A stretch of DNA of 64,000 bases, taken from assembly GCA_026018925.1 (NCBI GenBank), contig JAKSZU010000003.1, positions 6,554,367-6,618,366 of the forward strand, in the 5' to 3' direction. The notes below the pieces were generated by a model. The model ran no database searches, was not told the DNA's origin, and saw nothing but the letters and a program-made list of their open reading frames with translations. Positions 34,226-45,835 of the stretch are shown here, in pieces. The DNA comes from Tupaia tana (taxonomy: Eukaryota > Chordata > Mammalia > Scandentia > Tupaiidae). The position numbers and the translations under genes were made by a program. Positions within the stretch are counted from its first letter, which is position 1, and every line of letters starts with the position of its first letter.

Positions 34226-36877
34226 TTTTTTCTTCTTTAAAATTATTTATTTTTACATTAATTCACTATACATCATTACAACATGCAAATGAATTTTCCA
34301 TCCAAAATACACTGTATATTGGCTCAATCAAGCACATCAACATACATGTTTTCACCAAATAATTTTTTCAATTCTTATGTCTTGTATACTTTGTTTTTTG
34401 TTTTGCCATCCTCGATTCACTATCCCTCACCCTCTGTCATGTCCCACCCTCCTCCCACATTGTCTCTGGTATCCATGGTTGCTTTCTATGCCTTTCCCCC
34501 CCATTTAATTGATTTGCTAATGAACTTAATTAGTCTAAATATATCCAGTAGCTAGCACAGCTGATATGTAAATACATGAACTCAAGTCTGACTTTAGGCA
34601 TAAACCTCAGTGAGTAGAATGAACATACTATAAAGTAATACCTAGCTGGGGCTATATAGCTTACTGCAGTCATCAAATATGCATTTTTTAAATTTTGATA
34701 AGAACAGTTTTACTGTTTTTTTTTTTTCTCCTGCAACCTTTTTTTAATTACTTAACATTCATTCCCTGAGCATTATCACAACATACTAAATGTGGTTTCC
34801 CATCTAAAATAAACTGCATAGTGGCTTAATCATGCATGTTATCATCAATAATATTCCATTTCTACTTTCATATATATCTATATATATGAAAATATACATC
34901 TATATATATGTTTTTTACCCCATGTCTGACCCTCTGCCCTTTCCCACTCTCTTAATACACTATCACTGCTGTCTACACTTGTCTTCAATTCCTTTTCCCC
35001 CAACATTTTGTTGATCACATAATATCATAAGTAATCTAACTACTTTCAATAGCAAGTTCAGCTGGTAATTTCAAGAAAAGCAGTTTTGAGCTGGTAAGGA
35101 TATTTCCTGGAAACTTAAAGCCTAGAAACAGGTTAGTATTCTGTTCAAATAGTAGGTACATGAACCTATTGACAGCTCAAGGCAGGACAAAAATCCTTTA
35201 AAACCGGACAACAAAGCTTAGAAGAAAAGCAGCAATATTTTAGTCAAGTCACAGAATGTTGCTTCATCAGTTCAGTCTCATGTACTTAATCTTTCTTCTG
35301 TTGTGGTTCGATCTTCCAGATTGAATTCTGGGATGTAATATTCATCTCCAGACATTGTCCCTACAATTAAGTTGCCCATTTTCTTAGTTTTTGAACTCTT
35401 ATTTCTGTGTGTCTGCATTTAATTTTACTGGCATGGCACTCCCTTGAGAACTTCTTGGAGATCTGGTCTGGCGCTGGTAAATTCTTTCAGGTTTTGTTTA
35501 TCTGGGAATGTTTGTGTCTTTTCTTTCCAAATGAACGATAATCTTGCTGGGTACAGTATTCTTGGTTGAAATTGCTTTTCCCTTAATACGTTGAATATAT
35601 TTTCCCATTCCTTCCTCGCCCACATTGTTTCCGATGAGAGATCTGCTGTTAGTCTGATAAGATACCCCCTTGTAGGTAACTTGCTGTTTTTCTCTTGCCA
35701 ATCTTAGTATCTTGTCTTTGTCTGTGGTTTTGGTCAGTCTGGCTATAATGTGTCTTGGAGAAGATTTTCTTGGGTTGATTCTATTTGGGGTCCTCTGTAT
35801 TTCTTGGGACTGAATCTTTGAGTGCCTCTCTAGGTTTGGAAAGTTTTCTTACAGGATTTCATGGAATAGATTATCAATGCTCTTATGAGTCTCTTTGCCT
35901 TCTGGGATGCCTATTATCCGGATGTTTGGATGTTCGATGGTATCTAGTATTTCTCGTATATGAGTCTCAAATTTTGGGGTCATTTTCTCAGTCTTCGTGG
36001 TGGATTTTTTTTCTAGGCTAGCAATTTTCTCTTCTACGTCTGAGATTCTATTTTCTGTATGATCTAGTCTCCTTTTAATACTTTCAAGGGAGATTTTGAC
36101 TGCCTGTATTGTACCCTTCATCTCTAACAGTTCCATCTGATTCTTTTGTAAAGTGTGAAATTCCTCTTTTAGCTCTTGCATGAATTTCCTCACCTCCTGG
36201 AACTCTACAATTTCTTTCTCCTTCCTCTTCAGCAGTTCATTGTCTCTCTTCTCTTCCATCTCTGTTAGTTTTGCCATTATGAATGTTCTGAATTCTTTAT
36301 CAGACATTTCCATGAATTCCATTGAACTGTGTGTGGATGAAGACGAGTTATCCTTTTCCCTTGGAGGAGACATATTTTCCTGCTTTCCCAATTTCTTGTG
36401 GTCCTGCTGCAATTTCTAGTCATCTGGTTGATGGTCTGTTTCTTCCCAAACTTGGAAGTTCAATCTGAGCGTCGAGGAGCGTGCAGAAAAGGAAACAGAA
36501 AGAGAGAAAAAACAGCAACAACAGCAAAAAGCAAACAAGAAACAGAAAAAGAGAAGAAAAAACGAAGATAAAACTTTTCAATAAAACTAAAAAAATTGAT
36601 ATGTAAACAAATTTCAGTAAAAAAACAAATATTGGACAACCGTGTGGCGCACAAGCGTGCCACACAAAATTCTAAAGAGCAAACATTAAAAAGAAAGAGA
36701 GGAAATAGAGACAGAGGTAGAGAGAGACAAAGACAGGTACAGAGACAGGAGGCCTGAAAGGGGTCTTCCTACCATGCGAGTTTTGTGTGCTGGAGGCCGA
36801 ATTATCAGTGGGAAATCTTGATTTCTGTTTCCCCAAAATGGCTAGTTTGCAGAATCCATGAAGCTGTGTCTTCAAGC
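34226..36877 (-). mobile_element. HAL1-like (ORF1-only) LINE, copy 2
   Basis: 2652-bp minus-strand insertion flanked by TGTTTTGTGTCTT (34213-34225; 36878-36890). The equivalent site in copy A (around 21857-21874) is empty, proving insertion after the duplication. 5' UTR is longer than in the other copies (36877-36413) and includes an A-rich segment. ORF1 follows, then the two-part 3' non-coding region and poly(A). No ORF2. Confidence 0.9.
35425..36412 (-). pseudogene. L1 ORF1p-like protein of HAL1 copy 2
   Basis: Opens near 36412 and reads 187 codons to a stop near 35849, again where other copies have CAA (Gln-to-stop by C-to-T), then continues in further segments (35701-35425, frame-broken) to the conserved C-terminus. 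Same coiled-coil, PNIRIIGIPEG and C-terminal features as copy 1. Confidence 0.82.
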
Positions 36878-36913
36878 TGTTTTGTGTCTTAAATTTAATC
36901 ACTGCACATCTTC

Positions 36914-37190
36914 TCTTTTTTCTTTACTTTTTTTTTTTTTTGAGGTTTTTGCCATAGGACATGTGTGCTCTCCAGAAAGACAGAAAGAGGTGGAGAGACA
37001 GAAATCAAGAAATCACCCCGCAGGAGGGATGGCCACACCGCCATCTCTTCTCCTCCATTCTCCTCTCGGGATAGTGGGCACACACACACACATGCCCAGC
37101 ATGAGTTTAAGCCACCGGGTCCGAGACTCAAACCGTGATCGACAACATGGGAGTCCAGCGACATAGCCATTACACCAACTGCTGGTCCCC
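36914..37190 (-). mobile_element. tRNA-derived SINE (antisense), copy B
   Basis: Orthologue of 21897-22129, in the L1 3' UTR with the AATCACTG(C/T)ACATCTT target duplication. Tail poly-T is 14 long here. Confidence 0.9.
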
Positions 37191-38339
37191 CAATCACTGT
37201 ACATCTTTAGAATGTACAATATGGTTTTTCCCAGCATGAATACGGTGTATATTAGTCAAATCAAAGACATTACCATATGCATTATCATCAATGGATAAAT
37301 TTACATTTTTGTGTCTATTAAATGTTTGTCCCCTCATCCTCTCTCTCCCACCCCCTGTTACCCACCCCCTTCCATACTGTCTCTAGTATCTACAGTTGGC
37401 CTCTCTGCTATTGTACCTTCCAATCTTTCCGTTTCTGCTATAGAGTGAAGACCTTCAGTATATATAATATTAAGCGGGGGCATATAATGCCTGTCTTTTA
37501 TAATCTGGCTTGCTTCACTTAGCATTAAATCTTCCCTATTCATCCACTCTCTATTATATGTCAGTGTCTCATTGTTTTTTGTGGCTGAGTAGTATTCCAT
37601 AGAGTACATGTGCCACATTTTTTTAAATTCACTCATTTGTTCTTGGACATTTAGCTTGATTCCATGTTCTAGCATTTGTGAATAATGCTGCAATAATCAT
37701 GGATGTGCAAGTGTTTTTTTCTGACTGACTGAGGGTTTTCTTGTCCTTTAGAGAGATACCCAGGAGTGGAATTACTGGGTCATATGGTAGTTCTTCTTGT
37801 AGGTTTCTGAGGAACCTCCGTATTATTCTCCACAGTGGTTGTACTAATTTACTAATTCCCACCAACAGTGTAGGAGGGTTCCCTTTTCAGCAAAACCTCA
37901 CCAGCATTCATCATTCCATCATTCTTTATTTATTTTAATCATAGCCATTCTGATTGGGGTTAAGTGATATCTCATTGTGATTTTAATTTACATTTCCCTA
38001 TGATAAGAGATGGTGAGCAGTTTTCATATGTCTTTTGGCCATTAGTATGTTTTCTTTGGAGAGCTGTATGTTCAGCTTATTTTCCTATATTTCAATTGTT
38101 TTGATTTTTTTTTGTGGTTGTGGGGGGAAGCTGCTTAAGTTTTCTGTATATTTTGGTTATCAGTCCCATATCTGAAGCATAGTTTGCAAATATATTTGCT
38201 CATTCTGAGGGTTGTCTCCTTGCCCTAATTTTTTTTTCTGTGCAGAAGCTTTTTAACCTGATGTAGTCTCACTTGTCTATTTTTGAATTATTGCCCTTGC
38301 TTTGGGAGTCTTATTTAAAAGTCTTTGCCAGCTCTGTGT
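37191..38339 (-). mobile_element. Antisense L1 3' end and ORF2 C-terminus, copy B
   Basis: Colinear with 22147-23286; minus-strand ORF2 frames at 37693-37358 and 37865-37629. It ends at the class I LTR, at the same CTCTGTGT position as in copy A. Confidence 0.8.
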
Positions 38340-38711
38340 TGAGTCTATCCTGACAACTTTCCTCCATTTTCTCTGTATTAAGAGCCATTTTAATGTCAGC
38401 CTAGGCAATCAACTCTGAGAGTCAGACAGAAACAAGGATGTGGCCGTGTCTCCTAGGCACAAATTATTCTTCAGAGGTATTTGCACTTAGGACCCTGCCA
38501 TTGAGGTTGAGTACCTAGCAACCCCTCTGTCAGGTGTACCTTATGTAGCTTGTTTACTTGCCTGTATAAAAACCCTGCTGCCTCGCTGAGGGGCACCAGA
38601 TCCGTGCTTAAATGTCTGCTCACTGTGACGGAGCTCCACCTCTTAATAAACGTCTTTCCTATCCCTTTCAATGTTTGGCTTGACGTTCCTTGGCCTGTTC
38701 CCAGTATAACA
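38340..38711 (+). repeat. 5' LTR of class I ERV, copy B (complete)
   Basis: 372-bp LTR, TGAGTCTATCC...AGTATAACA, with TATA-like TGTATAAAAACCC (near 38563) and AATAAACG (near 38645). It has the segment deleted from the copy A LTR. PBS at 38714-38731 (TGGGGGCTTGACCAGATC; tRNA-Pro-like). Confidence 0.9.
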
Positions 38712-39186
38712 TTTGGGGGCTTGACCAGATCTCCCTCTTTGCTGGGGAGATCTCCTGCCTAGAACTTCTCTCCTGACCAGAATTCCTGACACCAAGGATA
38801 GGGTAAGTCAAACCTGGGTCATTGGTGACATCTTAAACACCCTGGGAGTGGACCGGACGCCGTCAGATGCCTCGGGCGCGGAGTGACCATGATGCCTCGG
38901 GCTCGGAGTGATGGCAACACCTCATTCTCCCTAGAATAAGAACTGGGTTCTTTTCGCTCGTCTTCTTCTCTGCATTTCTGTCCTTTCAACATGCACTTTC
39001 TCTTTCCCTCACAGGTTTCTCCTTCCAGGTTGGCCAGCCATCTCTCCCACCTCAACCCTGACCACCTACGTCCTTCCTTTTAAATTTTACAGATCTCTTA
39101 CAGGTTCCATCTGCTCGCCAACAATGGGTCAGGGAGCCTCCAAGACCCCCTTCGCTCATCCTCAGCCATTTCAAGGACTTCCATCA
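38712..39186 (+). pseudogene. Leader and gag start of class I ERV, copy B
   Basis: ATG at 39124-39126 begins a Gag-like N-terminus (Met-Gly-Gln-Gly-Ala-Ser-Lys-Thr-Pro), open for only about 20 codons before the second LTR at 39187. The leader has a local duplication around the GATGCCTCGGGC(G/T)CGGAGTGA motif (38868-38912), which is single in copy A. Confidence 0.65.
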
Positions 39187-39678
39187 TGAGGCACAATCCC
39201 TCGGGGCCGCAGTTTCTCCTGGAGTATAGCACACTCTCTGAGAATTAAAATGACCAACCTTCGATGTTGGCTGGCCAGACACTGGTACTTTTAATTGCCA
39301 GATTGTCCTTCTTGCTCATAAAATTCTTTTCCAGGTGCATCCAGACCAAGAACCCTATATCAAGTCTTGATTGACTCTTGTTACTTCTCCTCCTCCCTGG
39401 TTTAAACCCTGGGTGCCCACGAAGCCATGGCGTATCCTTGTTACAAACCCCACTCCCCTCAGAAATAATTAACCTGCTTGATTCAGCTTCTGTAACTGCT
39501 TACATAGAAATCCCTGGTGACTGACCCCCTATGAAAAGACTACTCAAACTTCGGTCAGGGCTACAGTTTTGACTCTCAGTCCCCAATCCACAGGCTGTAG
39601 TCGCTGGCCAGATAATAAAGACCCCCTTTAAACTTAATCTGGCTTTGGTGGTCATTTATTCGGTGGCACTCTACAACA
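39187..39678 (+). repeat. LTR of the second, nested ERV, copy B
   Basis: Counterpart of 24043-24534. TATA box mutated to CCTATGAAAAG; AATAAAG intact near 39617. PBS-like TGGAGGCCCCAGCGAGAT at 39681-39698. Confidence 0.75.
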
Positions 39679-42150
39679 TTTGGAGGCCCCAGCGAGATCT
39701 GGGAATCTTAGAGTGGCCGAATAATGCCCCAATGAGGACGCCCCTCACACCCTGTCCCGGGTTCCAAGAGGGGTAAGGAGGCCTCACAAACATGGATCAG
39801 AAATTAAAGTCACTGGTAGCGCCTGGATCTGGTAAAATTCTGGTTATCTCAGTTTGAGAGCTCTCCTGGTGGGACTTTAAGAAGGCTGGACACAGCGGAA
39901 CCTCCAGGTCCCTGGGCCTGAGTGCAATGGCACTTCAGGTCCCTGGTGACAGTGATTTCTGGCTACACCGTCTTGCTTTGTCTTGTCTTTGTCACCCTTG
40001 TCTTCGTCAAAATAGGACATGCCCAGTTGTCAGTCCGTTCATCAAAATGTACCCCCCTTAGCTGTTTTCTAGATCACTTTCAGGATTTTCGACAAAGTAA
40101 CCCCAGGGAAATTGGCTCTTATACTACTAATGTGTGTGTGCATTCATACACGCAATATGTTACCTACTAAATGTTGTATGTCTGTGTGAAAAAGGCCTTA
40201 GAGAATTCTATTCGATTTGGTTTATAAAAAGAGCACTCATAAAAATTGGTTTAAATGTTTTCCAAGTTCATATAACTTTAGTAAATAATCCTATTTCAAA
40301 TGTAATGAAAGAAAAACGTTAATAAGTAAAAGTCTTCACAATTTTCAACATATATTTTGTCTAGGTTTTTATTAATCAAGCAACATCATGTTTATCATAT
40401 TATGTTGGTTTAATAAAACAGCTAATGTTGTATGTTGCTTTTTCTGTTTTTTAGTTTTAGTGCTAACAGAGGATCTTTGACCTCTAACTCTTGGATATTT
40501 ACAGAGGGCCCCTGAAACACCCAAAAGGGAGATGTTAAACTAATCAGGCTTATTCTTTATATGTTAGATAAAGATGGAAAGCATTGTCAAATTAAAGTAA
40601 TTCTAATTTTCTTTTTTTTAGAGAGCTTTTTGCTTTAGGGCATGTGTGTTTCCCAGAAAGAAACAGAGAGATAGAAAGCGAGAAATCACCCTCTAGGGCA
40701 GATGGCCATGCCACAATCCCTTCTCCATTCTCCTTTTGGGATCTTGGGCACGCACACACACGTGCTCGGTGTGTTTAAGCCACTGGGTCCGGGACTCGAA
40801 CCACAGTTGACTACATGGGAGTACAGAGACATAGCCATTATGCTAACTGCTGGTCCCAATAATTCTAATTTTCTTTACATTGAATGTAAAAATGTGTTAT
40901 GTACTTGTATGTCTATATATGTATTATGTTCCAAAATAATTTGAAATTCCCAGGAATTTTTAATGGAATATTTATCAGTCATGTGGTAAGCTCTTATGTT
41001 AAATTGGTATCTAGCCAAATTTCTTTGTCACTTATGAATTTTGTCAGAATATTTACTATGGCTATAATCCTAATATCAGGTCCTCAAGAAAATTCACAGA
41101 AAGAGTGGAAAGAGAATGTACTCTTACAAGTACAAGTTTCTAAAAATCTAATCATGTAACTGGGTAAAATTTTCGTTTTCTGTGTAAACTAATTAGTTTT
41201 CTAAACTGTTAAGCCAAAATTAACCAAAGAAAGGTAAAAAGGTTTGACAAAATTACATGTTAAGTAGCCAATACAATATACCTGGGTTAAAAAGGTAAAA
41301 TTGATATAAAAAATATAAGTCCAATGTTAAGCATGGACTCATGAGAGCATTGCCGCCTGGCTCTCTCTGAGTCCTCCTTATAATTCTTGTTATTAAGTTA
41401 ACCTGCTTTAGTTATTCCTATTGTTGGTCTTTAAGTTTTATAAGATTGGGAGGGTCTGTTAGATTGTTCAGTTTTGCATTGAAAAAGTTGTTAAAACAAG
41501 TTTTGTTGCTATTGTTGTTTGTTTGTACATGTTCATAAGCTACCAATCAGTATATGTGGATATGTGTAATTCTATTTTTACAAGCTTAATGACTCCTCCA
41601 GAACATATCGAACTACCCAAGGTGAGATGGAAAAGATAATCATGAACAATTAATAAAAATGGGGCCTATGTATCAGAGAAAAACTCCTAACCGAAAACTT
41701 AATAGAGTAGAAGTCTCAGGGAATGGGGTGAGACAAGTTAAGGCTAGAGCCCCCAGCTGCCTCCTCCCTCTCTGCCTTCTTCTCCTGTTTCTCTTTAATT
41801 AGCCCTCTTCCCCACCAGACTCTCCCCTTAGATAAATGATCAAGAGGTCCAGCTAGAAAAACAAAAATTCAAATTAAGACTGCATTCTCCAGCTAGGGTT
41901 TTGTACAGTCAATAAGGAAGATGCTTTGTAAAGCCTACAAATGGGGCTCCACCCTCTTGGCAGTACTCAGCTGCAGGAGCTACTGGAATTTAGTTTCACT
42001 TTTCAGTGTAAGAGCTCTTACATTCCAGAACTAATATATCTTTTTAAAAAGGTTCTCAGATAACTCAGAAAAATGATACTACAAATTGGCAAGACACCTT
42101 AACCTTTGATTTAACTCTCACGTAAACAGCACCCAGTAGTCATTCATGGA
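39679..42150 (+). mobile_element. Interior of the second ERV with AT-rich module, copy B
   Basis: Leader, lost Gag start (ATA at about 40012), then the AT-rich module (about 40020-41500) with the SINE at 40615-40859. The piece 41150-41838 is almost identical to copy A while its flanks differ by about 5%. Confidence 0.65.
40615..40859 (-). mobile_element. tRNA-derived SINE (antisense) in ERV interior, copy B
   Basis: Counterpart of 25470-25732 with the same 17-bp target duplication (40598-40614; 40860-40876). More small deletions than in copy A. Confidence 0.9.
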
Positions 42151-44690
42151 GCAGGAGAGCCCCACAGCCACAGTCAGCCAACCCAAGACCCTGAAAGACA
42201 ATAAAGTGAAGGAAAAGTTATAGATAAAAAACAAGTACATTAGATTATATCGCATATAAATTGATCTGCAAAAAAGATCAATTATTTATATCATCCGTGA
42301 ACCACAACCATACATGTGTATGTTACTAAAAATAAGAGTGCACCTTTTTTTTAATTAGAGTAAATCTGTATCTTACTTTGGTGAATATCATGAAACATTA
42401 CTCAAAAAGTATCTAAGGCCAATAAGGATATAGAGATATACAACCTAAAAGCTACTGGGAAATTGGTAAAAAATAAGTAAAAATGTTGGCAAAATAATAG
42501 TTTCCTACTGATGATAACAAATATTCTAAACTGCAACAATCCCATTTCTGATGACTTTGGCATTCTAGTCAAACTCTTGCCAAAGCAGCGACTTTTCTCC
42601 TTGCTGTGTGATTGTAAACTTGTCCCTGGAAATGATCCTCATAATAGTCTACTTGAACCTTCATACAGCCATGCTACTTCTATGTGAGTTTGGAAATCAA
42701 GGAAACAAAAGGAGTCATTGAATATAATAAACCACAGATTCACATACTATGGTGCCCGGGTAAGAAGAGGTGCGATTTAGCTGCTACATGGGTCCCCAGC
42801 TTATGTGTTCATGATGAGTGTTTTGCACTCTACTAGCTCTATCCTGCACAAGCATAATGTGCCATGAAATGCAGAAATATGGTGGTTTCCTAGCAGAGAA
42901 TTTACATGTAGTTCTTTCCAGTGAAATTAGAAGATTATCAAACAGTTCTAAGCGCAGTGCCAGTGAGGAGCTAGTTTTACAATGGTTTTGAGAACACCAG
43001 CGAGGGGAAATGAGCAAGTCATTGATCTCAACCTGTATGTGGAGAGGCTACACAGATGTGAAACCACGAAGACAAGTTATGAGCCATCTTCAAAAACAGC
43101 CCCCATAAACAATGGAAAAACGAAGCCCAAAGCTGCAAAACAGGAAGCACATCACAGGCTTATCTCTCAGCCAACACTGAAGAATTCTATCTTGAAGTCT
43201 ACTGCTTTTGGTTCCCATTGTCTTAGCCCTTATTTTTGAAAATGGCTTACAATTAAAGGAAGCAAAACAGGAAGCACAGCACAACATAGTTCTTTTCAGC
43301 CAAAAATGAGAGACTCATCAAGCTGGCTGCGAAGATACTTTGTGGTGCGCTTCCTCTTATGCAGATGTTGGCCTCATTCATCCTTTGTTTTAAGGGTCAG
43401 TTTTTGAAAATGGCTTATAACTAGACAAAAAAGATCAGAACCTAAAGACGAAACTGAACTCAATCACAAAACTGAAATAACAAGTAGCAACTGGCAAACA
43501 GTGAGAAAACATCCATAGGAGAAAATTCAAGAAAGACATTCCTCCTGGAGCTAGAAGATTTAGGTGTTTAGATATTCATGGCAAACAGGCTGGACATCAG
43601 AAACCAGTGCAAATACACCTTCCTGTTAAACCTAATGGGGTACCCTGGACATTCCTATGCCCACAGCTGGTATTCACTTTTACTTTGTCCAATATTCTGA
43701 ACATGTTGGATATAAATGTTTTTAAAGGTTTACTTTCTCTACCTTTTAATACAATGGTGGAGGGAGAGGTGGAAAGATGTGTTTTTTAAACAAATATTGA
43801 CCTACTAAAAGAGATATTATTCTCTAAGGTACAGTACCACATATGCATAAATAAAAGTGCCTTAAACTTTTCGAAAACAGAGAAACAAAAGGGAAGGAGT
43901 GATCAGTGAGGAAGGGTGGCGGTGTGCCAGCTCATACTCTGCAGTCTTTGGTTACGTTCCTAAACTAAATTTATTTTAAAATGGAAAGAAAGATAATGCC
44001 AATTGTGAATAATTACATGTGTGAATACAGCTTAAAAACATTGCATGTTAGACTTTTCAAGTCAGAGGCTGACATCAAAACAGTGTATAACTTCATGAGA
44101 ATGAGGAAGCTGAGGAAAAGGTAAAGGGAGCTTTAAAAATAGCAGGGAGAACCTAGAGCCCGTATACATTGTGTAATTACAGGAAATTTAACCAATTCGT
44201 CATGGAGTAGGGACAACTGATACCTGAGTAACAAATCAGTGATTGAGAGCCTTGTAAACAACACATATTCAGATATAAATGAGCAACAGAGAGTCTTCTG
44301 TCTTCAAGGATTTTACAATACTCTTGGGGAAATAGAAAGCCCTTGATCAGGTAGGCATCGAATGTGATACACTCAAATAGTTGTCAGCCCTGAGTGGGTC
44401 AAAGACCCTTCCTCATGAATGTGAGATTTATGATGAATTCTTAAACCTACATGACGAATTAGAGTAGTCACCCAAAGCACATGCATGAATGTTGGGTGGG
44501 TGCGGGGACTTAGAGGGGAGAGAGCTTTTGTTGAGAAGCAAAGATGCTGGAAAAAGGGTGGGGCCCTTCCCTGTGGCTACACCGGTGAGAAGTAAGAGTG
44601 AGGTCCAGATGAACGCCACCACATGAAGACTTTGTTTAAAGACCAGGAGTTTGGAACCTGTGGGACAAAGGGGAGGTATAAAAGGATAAA
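42151..44690. other. Unassigned intergenic sequence with a two-unit repeat
   Basis: About 2.5 kb without a recognised gene or known repeat family. 43137-43252 and 43264-43428 are two units of different length that both begin CAAAACAGGAAGCACA and both end TTTTTGAAAATGGCTTA, with dissimilar middles. The minus-strand frame at 43017-42784 and the plus frame at 42982-43239 have no family features. Confidence 0.4.
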
Positions 44691-44694
44691 GTTG

Positions 44695-45835
44695 AAGAAC
44701 TTTATTATCTTATTTGCCAATATCAACGGTTTTTTATCATAAACTAGTATTTGTCAATATTTTCTGCATCTATTGAGATGATCATATGATTTTTGTCCAT
44801 TTTATTAATATGGTACCATACAGCGATCAGTAATTATATATTGAACCAATCTTGCATTCCGGGGATAAATCCCAGCTATGCATGATTTGTGTATGGTTTT
44901 ATTTTTCATAATATATACTTGTTCTTATAAATTATTGTATTCAACTTGCTAGTTATTTTTTGTTATGTCTAAAAGTATAAAAAATACTTGTCCATAGTTT
45001 TATTTGTATATCTTCAGATAATACCAACCTCATAGAATAAATTGTGACTTACACTCTCCTCTCGGTTTTTTTTTTGTTGTTGTTGTTGTTTGTTGTTGTT
45101 GTTGGTTTTTTTTTTTTTTTTGAGAGGTTTTCGCTATAGGGCGCGTGCGCTCGCCAGACAGACAGAGAGAGACAGAGAGACAGAAAGCGAGAAATCACCC
45201 TCCAGGGGGGATGGTCACGCCGCAATCCCTTCTCCTCCGTTCTCCTCTCGGGATCTTGGGCACGCACGCACACGCGCCCGGCGTGAGTTTTAAGCCACCG
45301 GGTCTGGGACGCGAACCGGGGTCAACTACGTGGGAGTCCAGCGACATAGCCATTACGCTAACTGCTGGTTCCCTCCTCTCGTTTTTTTGAAAGTGTTCTT
45401 ATTAACTCTTCTTCAAAGTGTAGTAGAATCCAGCAATGAAGCCGTCAGACACTGAATTCTTCTTTATGGACAGTTTGGTTTTTAAATAATCATTTCTAAT
45501 TCAGTCTTTTCAGTTGTTACAGGCCTGTTCAAGTTTTTTATTTCTTCTTGAGTAAGTTTTAGTAGTTTGTGTCTTTCTAGGAATTTGTCCATTTCCACTC
45601 AAGTTATATGACTTATCGGCATGCAGTTATTCTTAGTATTCTCTTATAGTCTTTTTTTTATTTCTATAAGGTCAGTTACTTATAACCCTCCTTCATTCTT
45701 GATTTTAGTAATTTTAGCCTTCTCTCTGTTTTCAGACTACTTAGCAATTTATTAATTCTGTTGGTATTTCAAAGAACCAACTTTTACTTGCCTTGTTTTT
45801 TAAAAAAATTTAATATTAATTTTTGTTGTAATTTC
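44695..45835 (-). mobile_element. Old antisense L1 ORF2 fragment
   Basis: Antisense L1 reverse-transcriptase region (TGAACCAATCTTGCATTCCGGG, GGATAAATCCCAGCTATGCATG), continuing after the SINE (45382-45835) with GCAATGAAGCCGTCAGACAC and ATTTCTAATTCAGTCTTTTC-type L1 blocks. Diverged, no intact frame. Confidence 0.75.
45065..45372 (-). mobile_element. Young full-length tRNA-derived SINE (antisense)
   Basis: Close to the consensus (GCGCGTGCGCTCGCCAGACA, CCATTACGCTAACTGCTGG). Target duplication CTCCTCTCG (45056-45064; 45373-45381). The tail carries a (TTG)n expansion at 45075-45104. Confidence 0.92.

Larger units (their letters stand above)
31598..42150 (+). repeat. Direct duplication, copy B
   Basis: Second copy of 19187-27035, longer because it carries the HAL1-like insertion at 34226-36877. 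Contains mariner 3' half (31598-32175), inverted old L1 (32165-33300), old SINE (33350-33499), L1 antisense, SINE, antisense L1 3' end, class I LTR and leader, second LTR and the AT-rich interior. The homology stops near 42150 without reaching a 3' LTR. Confidence 0.88.
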
